Positions 35,959 through 50,000 of a DNA stretch of 64,000 bases are shown here, one piece after another. The DNA is from Smittia aterrima. Lineage: Eukaryota > Arthropoda > Insecta > Diptera > Chironomidae. Where the stretch lies: NCBI GenBank assembly GCA_033063855.1, contig CP093829.1:8628243-8692242 (forward strand), in the 5' to 3' direction. A model generated the notes under the pieces. That model ran no database searches. It saw only the letters and a list, made by a program, of their open reading frames with translations, and had not been told where the DNA came from. The first letter of the stretch is position 1. Every line of letters begins with the position of its first letter. The position numbers and the translations under genes were made by a program.

Positions 35959-38900
35959 TTTCCAGCATAGTTCAGACTGTTTTCATTAATAAACTGTTTT
36001 GATGATCTCCCTAATGAGCAAACGAAGCCCACTCTCAAAGCTGTGAAATAACTTGTTGTCGATGCTTTTTAACAGCGAAGGAAATATTAATTATTAATTG
36101 ATTTGTTAGTTTGGAGCTTAAACGCTTATTTCTCATCTTAACACGAAAATTATTCATATCGAGAATACCTGGTCCAATATATCATCATTTGTTCCAATAA
36201 CTTGGAGAATAGAGAGAGGATAATTTGTGTTGGCTTACGTGTCGGCGTTAATCGCCAGTCAGTGGAGTTTATGGAAATCTGAAGAAAGCCAAACGCTTCG
36301 ATAATTAAGCGCTCACGAATTTTGAAGCCAAGCATGAAATTTTTATGCTAATTCGCGTGTCAAGCTTTAACGAGACATTTCATCAGTTGATTAAGAATGT
36401 TCAATTAATTTTTGGAAGCCCAGATTTCACTGAAAAACTTTCTCACCAGGAAGAGTTGACTTCAAGCAATAAAACATTTTCGTGTCCGTTTGGAAGTCAT
36501 AAATTAAATTTTATTGCTCTCTTTCTGTGTCTCTGAATTGAATGAACAAATTTCTCCGCTCATAATAATCTTAGGTTGCTACAAAGTATTTAAGTTCAAG
36601 CCGATTGCATGAGAATAAATTTAAATTAAACTTAAATCAGATAGAAGCGAGAGAAGGTTGAGATCATTTCGAGTGTTAAATGTTTTGTTGATTTGTTTTT
36701 ATTTTCTAGTTAGAAAGGAATTCTTCTCGCTCATCTACGTAACTTCGAAATCATTCCAATTCTTATCTCTCATCGTTTCCATCTTTACATAGTCTGCAGG
36801 TAAATACTGAACAGCTTCAATTCCCAGCTCTCTGTCTGAGGCGTGGTTAATCTCGCAACATTTAAAGCGAACCAAATGGAATTAAATTATTGATTTTTCT
36901 CGTGCGTTTTATGTTGTTTTATGTCTGCTCTTGAAAATCCTCGCCGTTTTGCTTGATTTCTTTAACGATAGTGGCTCGGCATAAATTTAAAATTTATTAA
37001 TTTCGCCATTGCTTTGCGAGCGTCGCTGGAAATCCGCCCGATCGACAGGATGAAGTTTTATGCTGATCGGTCACGAGATTTTGCCGGGAAGTTTCGCGTT
37101 TGCTCTCTCAATGAAAATTACTAGCGAACGTAAAACTTGAACGTTTCATTCATTTCTTGCTTTTTGATGAAAAGTTATGACTTGTTTAAAAAAATGTTAG
37201 TTTTAATCAGAAGACTGCAATCAAACGACCGTTCAACAAGTTGTTCCACCCGGTGAAACGTTTTTTAGACAGCATGCGTGCTGTGCCGTGTGTTGAGACG
37301 ATGTTCGCTCCGCGAATCCGAAAGAGATCGAGATGAGAAAAATATCATAATTTTCATAAATTCATTTATGCTGGTTCATTCTTTATGCTGCAGCGAAATT
37401 ATTGCACAGAGCAGATCATTCGTTTGCGCAATTTGTTGAGTTCTCTGTTTTTCAGAGAACGAGAACGGGAAGTTATAAATATCAAAGTTCAAAACATGCT
37501 CGCGAAATCAAAGTTCTCATTTTTATGTTTTTGCTTAGTTTCGAAGATGGAGGCGCCCAATGAGCCAGGGAAATCTGTAGAAGAGACGAGAGAAGGAATT
37601 AATCATTCACTTGGAGGTCGCTTCACGTTCCAACTCCAATTTATTATTGCAATTGCATTGTCTGAACTGAACTTCTGGTCATAATCTCATAATTCGTGAA
37701 TGTTGTTTTCTCTGCATTTTCATGATCTCTCTGCTTGCGCTTTGTGAAACTTGCAAGTTAGTCTCTTGAAAAAATGTATAACAATGAGGAGTTTTATGAG
37801 AAAGTCTTCACAGAGTTTGAACACACGTTCGTAAGTCGAAACCACCCATGTCGGAGAACTCATCGTTCGGAATATATTTATTGCCATTTCAATTGTAAAT
37901 GCAACAAAAGTTTGTTGCGAAATGCTCTCGCGCCCCCGCGAATTTCAATCTCAGACAGCAAAGAACTCTTTTAGTTTGTTTACATTTTTCTCTCCTCTAG
38001 TTCCACTCGAGTGAGACTACCAAAGATCGCAATGTGTTTGTCACTGAGCACTGAGTGGTGTCCAAGAATTTCAATTTAAGAGTTGAACAAGCTTTGTCGA
38101 GTGGTCGATGAATTAACGATGAAAATTCATGATTCATTGTAATCAGAATCTGAAAGCTTAACTCTTCTCATTATCACCTTCATCATCAGACGTTGAAAAG
38201 TATTCGATTTCAAAGTGAGTCGCGCCGAATCTAGTTTTATTGGTGAACCTGTTTGTGTTTAACTTCAACCGACGTTGGAAGTTTTGATTGATTCAAAGAT
38301 TTTATCATTCAAATGCGATTGTTCGAATCCTTTCGAGTCGAAGAGGTAGAAAAAAATGGCGATCGCAACATTTTAATTATCTTGTTGTTTACACAAATGT
38401 TTCTGGACATAAATTTGAGAAGGTTCGTCTAGCCGAGAAACATTTCCCAAAAAACAAAAAACATTTAATGAATGAAAGAGTCTTCGTTATCAGTTGTTTC
38501 CCTTTTGTCTTTGGGAACTCTCGGGAGAGAGAGAAGTAACAAAGATGTTAATCTGATAATTTTTCATGACCCTTCGGCGTTAGGATCGACCCTCTTCTGG
38601 CACTGTCTCGTGATTTTATCTTGCCACTTCCACCTGATGTGAGTGAAATCGAATTCATTCAAGAATTTAAAATTCCTACGGGGGATCGAACATGAATTCT
38701 TATCTCTCGAATGTTTCTTTCAATTAATAGAAGTTCAAGCAAAGATTTCAGGTAAGGCGAGTCTAAAGATTCAGGCGCCAAATAAGGCAAAGAGAGATTC
38801 ATTTCATGTTTGTTGTGATAGTTAGCTTCTTCAACCTTGATCCCTTGAAATGTGAACTTGATGACAGAATCTTTCGTTTTCTTATTCCCTCTTCAGAATC

Positions 38901-41900
38901 TTCAATTTCAATCACTCATGAGCATCGATTTCAATAAAATCTTCAAAGTTATGCGGTTAAGTCCATCAACGATGATCATTGAATCGATTTGACATCACTC
39001 AAAGGATTAATGGACTCTCTCGATTGAATTACCTTCTCTCGAGCATTTCAAATCAACTAATTGCCTGCACTTTACGTTCATCAGTCTCAACTCTCACGAT
39101 GAATGCCGTTCGAGGCTTTTTTCATCTTTCACACCCCCGTCCACTCGTAATTAATGAACGAATCTCAAGCAGACACTAACTTAGTTCTCGCGATGGCCAA
39201 AAAAGAAATCAATTTATCAAGATGGTGAAGCTCTTTCTTTTCGTTACTTTATAAACAAACGCTGAAAGAATCGCCAGTGATATACGATGGAGTTTATTTA
39301 TTCTTGCCTAATTGATGTGTCGCGCTGAAGTTTTCGGTGTTTTCTCGATTCCAACAAGATTTGGCCATTAAGATTCGATTAAAGTGTTTTTCCACTTCAC
39401 GTTTTTTTTTGCATCTCGGAGCTGAATCAATGTTTTGAATCTCCTTCGATATACATCATTCATTATCTAATCGAAATGTGTTTCTTCTCTTCTTTTCAGA
39501 ATCTTCAGTCTCTTGTGAAAACAATTATTTTTATCCCTTTGTCTGATGCATCGCTTAACGAGAGAGACTTTAATTGACTAAAAAGCGAAACATTCTTTTT
39601 CTTTTTAAATGGAGCGTGAAAACGATCTAAAACATTTTCTGAGCCTTGTGTAATTGAAGGACTAAAAAGAACTTAAATGATTTTTTCGGGACATATCAGG
39701 TGCATGAGTCAAACGAACGAAAAGCGGATTAAGTGAGTCATCAAATGTCAAAACGAATGTAACATTAGACGAGACAAAATGTTTTCTTCGTTTGTCACAT
39801 TTAACCGCTCACATCAAGAGCTTCAAATCAAAATTGTCCATGAGTGACTTCCGCTATGAATTTATTATTTAAACTGAAATAAAAGATTCTCCTTCTTCGA
39901 GATCCCCTTCACAAACTTTTAACGGCTCTTAAACATTTGAGTCTTCAAACTAAAATTAGTTTCGCTGGTTGCGTTCGTGCGCCTTCGTTAATTTCTCTCT
40001 CTCACTCAATTCATTCGCAAACCACTTTATTATTTTCTTATTAATTCAATTAACCGAGAATATGATAATTGATAATTGCGATTCGTAAATTGAATTGATT
40101 AAAATCGCCATAAACCCCGAAATCACTTTCTGAGTCGTTGAGCAACTCGAAGGGTTGTAAAAAGATTCTTTCATTCAAATTCAACCCTCAATTCAATGAT
40201 TCCTCTCCCTCAATCCCCGCAAGCATCGTCGACCCTCAAGAACTGCTACTGGCGTTGATTAAATTAATAGAGGATGTTCGGATTTTATCAAAAGGATATC
40301 TCTCCGTTGAATTAATGAATCTCTCGTCCCACTCAACCCACGACGACAAGTTGAAAGGCTAAAAAGAGAAAGAAATCAATTATTTGTTTGTCTTTCGTGC
40401 GATCGAAGAAATCTTTTGTTTCTTATCTCACCTGAAAGCGATAGACCACCAAACATGATGAATTTCCTTTCAAAATTCCAAAGCCGTCGCCTCTCCAATT
40501 CATTCTTTCGAACATTACAAGCGACTACCGTTCATTGTTGTCTTCACGAATAATCGTGGGCTTCGTTCTTATCCTTTTCGTTCTGTCGTCAACTCTAATG
40601 ACAATCGTCAAGAAATAAAAGGCAAAAAGCATGTCGACATCAAAAGAAAGAGCTTACACGATCAACAACTCTCATGAATTTGAATTTCATCGTTTCGAAG
40701 CGAGGCAATGACAATTGTGTTGAGACATCCGAGCTATTACAATAATTAATTATATTTCATCAAACATTTGCCGACTCTTCTGACATTCCCTCACTCACTG
40801 ACTATCAATTAATTCTTCGAGAAGCATCAAGAAAAGTCCAAGAGTTAAAGGAAATCTTGAACAAGAGTCCACAAGAGGACATGGCAATTATCTGCGACGA
40901 TAGTTTGCGGACTCATTAAGGAAAGGGCGGAGAGAGAGATCTTCTCGTTGTTCAGCGAATGAAAATAAGAAAGAAATGCTCGAATGTATTCATTGTTTCA
41001 ATCAATCATGACAATATAGCGAAGAAGTATAAGAGCGAGCGAGACGCGAACGAACTGGTTCAAGAAAATCACGGGCAAAACATAAGTATTAATAAATTAT
41101 TGGATAATGGAGGCAGTCAGCGTCGTTGGATTATCCATTATTCTTTCATTTTCTTGGCTTCTCTTTGTGTTCTCCGCGAAAAGAATCAACGAGAACGATC
41201 GCTTGATCGTTTCATTAAATGCTCTCGAATACTTGAACAACACAAAAAAAAATAAACTTGAGACGAGTTGAAATCATTTCATCAGCTTCATCAAAGCGAA
41301 TCATAAAGCGATTTTGGTAAATTAAGAAAAACAATCTCAACGAGAACATGGAATCGGAAATTTTTGCAAGATTGGCGAATGTTAGAACTCGCGCGGCTTT
41401 CAGCGTCGAAGATCGGCCATAAAAGAGGAAGAAAAAAAAAATGCTCGGGGCCGCTAAGAAATCTGAGACAATTTCAATGTTTTGCGGCAAACAGTCAAAA
41501 ACCAAAAGGCAAAGAAACAATTTTATAGCCGCGACTGTTAACAGAACTTGAGAGAAAACAGGTTAAAAAATGCTTCGTCCGCGGTCTCGATTCTCCTTCA
41601 GAAATTCTTTTTATTGATTTTTTTTCAGGTTCCCTTGTAAATGTAATTAATTGTTTCAAAATATTTATCATTGAGTTAAGAAGGAGAAGGAAAATAAAAG
41701 AGAAGATGGAGAAAAAGTAAACGCCATTTGATGGCCCTGTAATTGAACAACGAAAGGGGATTGCGCAACCGGTAAATATATTGAAAGAAACTTGAGATGT
41801 TGGGAAAGTTTTTTTTTCTGTAAACGAAGATTTTGTTGTGGTTTCCACGAAACTTCTAATCTCAAAAGTAAGTCACAAACATTTAACTTTTCTCCGGGTC

Positions 41901-44900
41901 AATGATAAAAATCCTTTTAAATTCTTATTTCGCCAACATTCTCCCTAACTCTTTAATTTACTTCAAATGAACCTTAAACAGATGACTCTATTTCGCCAAC
42001 AAAACAACAAACACGAGGGTCGACGAAGGTACCGATCTATCTTTATTAATAGTCGTCCCAAAAGGGCTGAGAGTGAGACAGCATCGCAACAAAGTCATTT
42101 ATTTTCTGCTCTCAGAAATAAACAAAGCGCGCAAAGTTTCCCCTAAGAATATGAACTAGCTAATATGAGTCTCGCAATCGGAGAACTCTCTTCTTTTCTC
42201 CTCTTAGATTGTTTAGATGAAACTGAAATAAGATGTGACTTCTCTCCTCCTCAATTTCAAGGTTATTAAAAATCGATTCTCGGGTGTAAAATAAGCCACC
42301 GTGTTCGTTTCTCTTTTTTTTCTCGTTAAATAAAAACTTGATGCCAATGAAACATTCTTTTCCCACAAATTCTGAGACGATTCTCAATGAACGTCTGGAC
42401 TGAATTAAAAGGCTGATAAAAGTGACTTGATTTACGAATCGAATTCATTTAACAAGAAACTCTTTGAGTAGATTTTTTGTTTCGTTATCTAAACGTCCAT
42501 AGTTTACAATATGTTTGTTAATTTTATACTTTTGCTTCGTTCGCTGTTATCAGACTTCGTTTTAATGTCACATGTGTTGTTAAAGAAACAAACAGAAACT
42601 ACCAGTTTTAAATGTAGAAGAGGATTAACGTGTAAAGTCTTAAGTATCGACTGATACTAATGCTATTAATGATTCTTGAGCGTCGTTTAAATCTGGGAAG
42701 AATATGCTGCGAGAAAGAATTCGTTTATTTAAAAAATATCACGACTTTCGCTTAACCGCGAATAAATTTACTCGACGTCGACTGATTGATTTCACATTTT
42801 ATGATTCAGCGATTTAATTTATTCGCGTCTAAATGGATAAGCTTCTTGTTCATCGAATTTAACCGATAAATTCCAGTTCCCTTAGGCTTTTTCAATTGAA
42901 TCGTTTTTGATGTGAAATAAAACAATGGACGAGACGAGCAAACATCGAAATCGAGACGAAGCGAACAAAAGTGAATTTTAATTAAAGTATAAAAGAAAAA
43001 GACAAAATTTTTGGTGTTTGAATAGGCAAATCATAAAATTTCGTTTGTTTATTTTACATTTTGGAGCAAACAGAAATTTACATAAAATGTTTTAAATTAA
43101 TTATCATAAGCGAACAATGCGGTGTATGAACAAAAATCAATCTTCGGGGTCACACATCCTGTCGATTGAACTGAAAATAAAACCACGAAAAAATGTTCGA
43201 ACACATTTAACCTAATTAAGAATGTTTTCTTGTTCCCAGAAACGCTTTGATTGAAATTCAAATCACTTTTTTTTACAGAGTCGACACAAAACTCAATTCA
43301 CAAAATGTCACGATTTATTTTCTTTGTCTCAGTCTTCGAAGAAGGATCCGGTGAGAAGTCTTGAATCCGAATGATACATCCTCCGAGAGTGTTGAACAAC
43401 TTCCCGTCGAGATTTGATGATTGCTCATCGCTTTCTTCACTCGTTGAACAGTCATCGTGTTCGAAAAACTATCATTTTCGAAAGGACACGAATTTCCCGA
43501 AAGCTTCCAACGAATTCTCTTCACTTCGAGCTTGACTTTCAATGATTAAGGAAATAAATTCTCCTTCTTACTGTTTGACTTCTGATTTCCACGAAAAAAT
43601 AAATGAACGCAAAGGATAAAATTGAAATCATGAAAAAAGCTTTTTCGAGAGCTTTTTCCTCTCTGAAATGAAAGGCGGAGACTTCACACAAACTCAACTC
43701 TCGTCTCACTCACACAATCAAATAAAAAAATTGTTTCTTTTTCTTCTCATCTTCCATCTCTTTCACAATTTATTTTTTACTTTTTGATATAAAATTCCGC
43801 TTAAGCATCAGAATTATTCAAATCGTTGAAATGTTCATGTCGACGACGTAAACTTGCCTTCTAATGATATTCTGAATCGTTATGATCGAATTAAATCAAA
43901 TCGTTAAATCATAATCATGAACTTTCACTTTAAAGTTGAGCGCTCGCGGTAATCTTCAATTAAACAAACTTTTGATGTTCCTCCGAGAGCGAGAGTTTTA
44001 AATTGTTTTCCTACCTAAAACACTTTCGCATAAATCCACCCAAAAAACAGAGCAAGCCACACAGGAGACGTTTTGCTATTCATGTCAGTTCCGTTTTATG
44101 TACAGCAACATTTTTTTTTCTAATAAGAAAGCTTTATGTAACATTTTTCCAATGAGGAATAACACAGTCGATAGCTTCTGGGCTGATTTTCTTTTCGGGT
44201 TACATGAACTACACGACACAAAAAAAGGGGAATAAAAATAATGTTACAAATGATAAACATGGATGTTTTAATAATGTTACGCTTGTTTGTATGATATGTG
44301 AGAGAAGAGGAAGAGTTCGATGAGGACGATGAGAGAGATGTGCTTTTGCTTTTACATAGAAACAGTAAAAAGGAATCGAAGGATGTGTGGAGTTGCGGAG
44401 CGAACATCAACAATATTGCTCGAACCCATTGGACCGGACAAAAACAAAATTTATTTCCTCAAGGAGCAGCAGTAGCAGCAGCAGCAGGAAAAATACATAT
44501 TGCGGGAAAAAGTTCGCTGCAAACATGGATGGCGAACGAAGCAAGCGAGAGAGATAATCAGTGTTCAGAGAATTTACTTAAATAATCTGCTTTACTGCTG
44601 CTTATTTTCCCATTTAATAGAATAATTTGATTACACTTTTCTCCATCTCGCCAGCGCTCCGTCCAAAAAAGATTAAGGAATTAATGAGAAAAATTTGAAT
44701 AAAAATGATTAAAAAATTCTCTCGCATCACAAAACAAATCACCATCGCCACCCACAACCCACAGAGCGGCTCCCATTTTGCTACCGAGGGATTAAATAAT
44801 GTTGAATACAAGAAAAAATTATGTTTCGCTTTATTTCCAAGCGAAGAAAAAATGTTTAACACACAAAAAAATGGTTTCAAACATTTTTACAGTTTTTGCC

Positions 44901-46045
44901 GGCACTCGCAGTTTTGTGTGTGCCAAAAAATCATCTCCGCCACATCAATTGCACAAACTCCTCTCCTCTCTCCCCCTCAAACTTTTTTTTCTGCGGCTTT
45001 TGCCGTTGCGCAAAAGGAAGAAGCAAAGATTTTCGCGCAACCTTTGCGTTTTGTTTTGATGGCTCGACGGAACATGAACAACGAGGAAAAAAAAGAAAAT
45101 TTTCGTGTAGAACGAGTCGGAGTATATAAATTTCTGTGTAATTACGGAGATATCACAAAATCTCTTATCGTGAAGGCAAAAGTTGATCGCTTGGTGTAAC
45201 AGTCGTGTTCGTTTTGCTTTTATGCTGACGCAAAGGGAGAATTTGTTAGTTCACAGAAAGGCTCACGAGACAAGTCGAGAAAGATTTGAGTTTGAGTGGA
45301 AAGACAATTTAGATTTACACATTCGTCTTAATTGTTGAAACGTAACATGCCGACAACGACGACGATCATCATCATCGTCTCGAGGGAGCCTGAAATTAAT
45401 AATTAATTAAAGCTAAAAACAGAAACTTCAATCTCATCTTCAAACACAGATCTTGAGAGTGTTTGCTCAACATTTAAGATGATTCAAAATAACATCAATA
45501 ACAACTAAAGAGTAGCAGAAATTTGTTGTGAGTAGCCTCATTCCTCCCACCCCACTCCATCCTCTCACCTCTCTCCCCCCTTCACTCCATCAAACCAAAA
45601 TGTGTTTGCACAATACAAAATTATACTTTTAATGAATCTTTCATCTTCCACCATAAACTCTCGCAAAATATTTTTCCATTCTGTCAACAATTAAATTTTA
45701 TATTCAACTTTTGAAATATATTTTAGCTTGTTTGATTTTTCTCGCTCTCACTTCGAGTTTTTGTTTGTGAATGTGCAACCAACGGAGGGATGTGTCTCAA
45801 AGTTGTTTGTGTTCACTCGCACACAAACTCGCGACTCGAACCCTCCGCGAAACTTTTTTCCTTTTCTTTCCGTTCAGTTCTCCTCCCCAAGTAAAGATGT
45901 GAATTATGTTGTGTGCGTCGTGAGAGAGCGGAGAGAGAGACGACTTGTGAATGTGGAAAGAACACAGAAAAATATTGTTCAGGTATCAGCGTTTACAAGA
46001 CATAACAGTTAGTTAAACGTTAAACATATACGAGAGAACAGCAGT

Positions 46046-46053
46046 TTTATATA
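46046..46053 (+). promoter_or_regulatory. mirr: Possible TATA box of mirror
   Basis: TTTATATA lies about 0.9 kb before the mirror ATG, at the left edge of an A-rich leader-like stretch. No convincing initiator is visible 25-35 bases downstream, so support is weak. Confidence 0.15.
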
Positions 46054-46145
46054 CTCCCGAGTCGTCGAGGAAAAATCGCTACTACGCTTACGATAAATTT
46101 TTATATGTGACGACGAGTGATCACTTAGAAGGAAAAAAAGTTTCT

Positions 46146-46161
46146 GCTCGTATATACGAGC
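46146..46161. repeat. 16-bp perfect palindrome upstream of mirror
   Basis: GCTCGTATATACGAGC is a perfect inverted repeat with no spacer. Related TATACGAG words occur at about 46026 and TACGAGTATG near 46213, so the motif recurs within about 200 bases of the likely mirror promoter region. It may be a dimeric factor site or chance. Confidence 0.5.
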
Positions 46162-46961
46162 GGCGGAGAGCGAAGAAAAAAAAATAACATTGAAAAACAT
46201 TAAAAGTTCATGTTACGAGTATGTTCTATAAAATTTTTTCGTGTATTTGATAATACTTATTATTGTTGTTTTTATTTCTCCTCGTATTCGGATCACAACC
46301 GTTTCAGGAGCCTGTAACTATTTTTGTCGTGTTCTGTGGTTTAATATTAATTTTGTACTTGAAGCGCATAGCCCGAGCAAGCGGAACGCGCGGTAGCAGC
46401 AACGAAGACGACTTGCTTTAGTCACTAATTGATTTTAAATTTATACTCGGAGTGAAGTGGAAGGCAAAAGCGCGAGCGTGCGAGGGAGACAAAATAGAAA
46501 TTCAATCAAACGACACTTTTCGCTCGAGACTCGCATTTAGTGCTGTTAGAGATACAAAAGTTCAAATAACTCTCCTCGCGTTATCAGTGATGATTATTTA
46601 AAAGAAAGAAAGAAGAAAAAAATATTCAAATCATTTTATTTTTTATTCGCTAATTACGCAGTGTGAATTTAAAACTTATTTCCCTTCGGGTGTAAATGGA
46701 TTATTAGCCTGACACAAGTGGGAATTTAATCATCAAATGAATTGAGATAATTGAAAACTTAATAAGAAAGAAAAAAACTCAGCGCAATTAAAAAAGAAAC
46801 TCTCGGAGATAGTGAAAAAGTAATAAAAGAAAAAAGAAATAATTTTACAAGTGAAGAAAAAATATGAAATTAAATCGGATCAATTGGCAATAATAAAAAT
46901 ATCTGATTGAATGATTGAGACTGTGATTCGCGATCGGCGATCGACCGGAGGTGAAAAAACA

Positions 46962-47003
46962 ATGTCACAAGTTTCACAATTCCGTGGATCGCCAAACACT
47001 CAG
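46962..47003 (+). CDS. mirr: mirror coding exon 1 (14 codons)
   Basis: MSQVSQFRGSPNTQ ending CAG|GTAAGC in phase 0. Like exon 1 of the neighbouring Iroquois gene it is very short, ends in Gln and precedes a giant phase-0 intron. Confidence 0.82.
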
Positions 47004-50000
47004 GTAAGCTAAAGCTCAAGCGCCTCTTCTATCTCTTGAATAGTCAACTCTAATCCATCACAAAAAAGTGACAAAAATTCGTGTCATAATAAAAAGTGCA
47101 TTGTTGCTAACAAGTCAATTTCCCACATTGATGATCCTTTTTCTGGTCGCTCGACGTTTTCTGTGTGTTCTCGAGACGACACAAAAAGTGATTTTTATGA
47201 CTTTCTCGTTGTCAATGTCGTTCGGAGTTGTGTGCCGAAAAAAAAAGGTCAATCGAAGCTGAAATAAAATGAAAAATGTGTAATCTGCAGGGCGAGAGCT
47301 CTGAGTTGAGCTCTGCCACTCTGCAAGATTGATGAGAATTTTATTTCTAATTTTCCAAGCGCTTTTATTTCGTCCGGGTCTCCTTTTGTTCGCCAAAAAG
47401 TGTTTCGTGTTTTTGTTAAAAGAAGAAACGAAATGTTTTCCGAAGGTGTTTGCTCAAATAAAAAATAAAATTCTGTGCCTAAGTGGAATTGGTTCGGCTT
47501 TTGTTGAATCGTCTGAATGAAAACTGAAGTTCAGGCAGGCCACAAATATTTCTTGTTATTCTTCAATTAAGCTCAACGAGTACGATAAGAAAGCAACACG
47601 TTTAAATGCTCATTTGTCCGGTCCGAGAAAAAGAGTGAAAATAAATTTTCGGAAATTTCTCGAATGAGCTTGATTAATTACGCTGATTTGAAATTAATTT
47701 CCCTTCTCGTCTTCGTCTTCGCATCATCCGAGGAGAAAATTATATTAATGATGATCGGTTAAGCAAATAAAGTTCTTCACATCGTTGGCGATGAATGAAG
47801 CAGTAAAAGCTTCGCCGCAACTGGAACGAAGTGAAGCACATTGTGGGCTAGAAATCGCAGGGAAACCAGACAAGCGAGTTGTAAAGTTAACGCATGATGA
47901 AAAGCCTAATAATCACATCACTCACATCTCTCGACAAAGAATCCTTTTTCAAAAACGAGATTTCATACAAAATATTATTGGCTCGTTGGTCGTCATCGCT
48001 CACTTCACGCTCGTCTTGTTCTACAATTTATTCATGAAGTCGCATAACAGCAAAGCAACAATGGAAGGCTTGTTTAACTTCTCGTGAAAGAAGAGCGTCT
48101 CGATGTTCATTTCTGGCAGTTTAAGCACATGAAATTAATATTCATACATGTCGGAGAGAGAGACGATAGAGAGAGGAGGAAGAATAAGGGCAAAGCCAAG
48201 ACGGTTTGTTCAATTTTAATGTTTGCCGGGTGGTTCTAGTGGCGAACTTTCAAAATGATCAGACAATCTTCCAACCACATGGAACAATTAAAAGCAAAGT
48301 TTCAAGTCTATTTCTTCGACAATCAGATCATAGAATTTTCTCATTGTCACCCTGTTCGCTCTGTGGGTGAAAAACCCTTGTTTTACAGTTGTTCTCTGGC
48401 ACACCAAGCAAAAACTTTCTCCAGAGAGATTTCCTTGTGACTATTTTAATGACTTTGCCTTGGCTTGCTTGCTTGTTCAAACACGACACCGAAAAAACCA
48501 TAACAACACACAAACAAATAAAGAAAACAAATAATTGTGGAACAACCATTAATTTTATTAAATAAAATTATTGTTCGAGACTAAAGTCGAGGCATTAAGC
48601 AGGCAAAGGCAGACGGAGCCATTTTGAGGAGTGCGCGCCCTCGAAAAAAAAATATTATCATAAAACATTTGTAATGTAGCTTTATCTCAACAAACAAAAT
48701 GAAATGCTCGCCTAAGAGAAAAGTTATTCAACGATTGGCGCTATCAGAAACAAAGCCAGAAACAACGTGTTTGGAACAAGCCACAGCCATCAAGCCCCGG
48801 CTCTAATAATAAAACTAAATTGCCGCGGGCGTATAATTTCGCTCTGCGTTTGCTGATAAAAAGTCAATTTAACATTTCTCTGAGTTTATCCAGGGAATGA
48901 GAGAGAGAGACGATCGTTTTTCCCAAAAGCAAGCGCGAGAATGTGAAAAATTAATTACACGAAATTGTAGTTTCATTCTCGCTTCGCAATGAAAATTAAT
49001 TTTTGATTTTTGCGCTTCGAAATGAAAAGTGACAGAACACAAACGCGATTAATGGGGGGAGAGAATATTATGATGGGGCCTACGCTAGTTGTTGTTAATG
49101 TTGGCGGTGTGTTTCCACCCGAAATGTTTTGCCAATTAAAACTTTGTCAAATTGGTAACAAGGAGATCGATTGATTATTGATTTGTTTGTGTTTATTCGC
49201 TCGCTCCTCGCGACGGATAATTTATTCACGTTTCTGCTTTTATTTCGCACGATTTTGCGTTTGTTTCATGAAGGAATGTTCCTCGCTCGCTGTTCTCAAC
49301 GAATTTACGGTGTAGTTTATGGATAGTTTACGAGTGTTGAGTTCGACACGTTACCCGGGTCGTTGTTTATTTCGAAAACTCAACACGATTCCATGAAACA
49401 TTTTTTTTATATTTGGTTTTATTCGCGAAACTTTTTCTTTTCCTTTCCGTTTGTTTGTTTTGTTTGCCGTCGGTTAAATGAAGCGATCGCAACTGAGAAG
49501 GCAGAAAGAAGAATTCTCGCTCTTTTGAATCTTCATTGATGGAGCGAAAAGAAATAATAAAATCGATGATTAATTCTGAATTACTAAGAAGCTGATTCAC
49601 ATGCAAATGCTTGAGATTCTCTTCGATCTTTCGAAGCTTCTCTTAGTTTATTAAACAAGAAGTGAGATTAGCTTCGGTAAATGATCGTAAAATATCGTGT
49701 TTTGTGCCACTCTAATCCGTAAATTGGCTCTCGGCTCTTAACGATTAATTATCAACTCACATAAGAGAAGAAATCCCATTCCATTAAAAAGAAATCATGA
49801 AACCAAAATGGTGGAGAGCTTCAATGATTCTCATAAATTAAACGCCGGCCCGCAACCAGCATGATTTAATCGTTTATGTTCATTTGGAAGCTTCTGTGGC
49901 ACCATTTTGACTCGAAGACTCGCTTTCAATTAATTAAATGTACTAGCCACTTAACAATTAGTTATCGTAGCGTGTTGAAATGTTTGAATGGAAGGTCTTC

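Larger units (their letters stand above)
28442..46961. other. 18.5-kb region between Iroquois and mirror (3' UTR, intergenic, mirror leader)
   Basis: No coding gene is recognised on either strand. The first few hundred bases should be the Iroquois 3' UTR, with AATAAA at 28761 and 28835. The last kilobase (about 46000-46961) is likely promoter and leader of mirror. Between them is AT-rich DNA with GA runs (29581-29592), a GAT repeat beside a CGTCGTCGACGACG palindrome (28875-28907), a CAG-rich run (about 44466-44487) and a pair of short direct repeats (35664, 35944). Larger open frames (44705-45199, 41495-41848) look like chance. By analogy with other Iroquois complexes the gap probably holds enhancers acting on both genes, which is inference. 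Confidence 0.6.

Noticed and set aside
44298..44585. 95-codon open frame with acidic and Ala-rich runs and a CAG repeat
   Set aside because: Runs derive from GA and CAG simple repeats; no homologue recognised and no splice context.
44705..45199. 164-codon open frame in the intergenic region
   Set aside because: Overlapped by other frames of similar length on both strands, no known motif, low-complexity Phe/Lys/Ser runs; chance.
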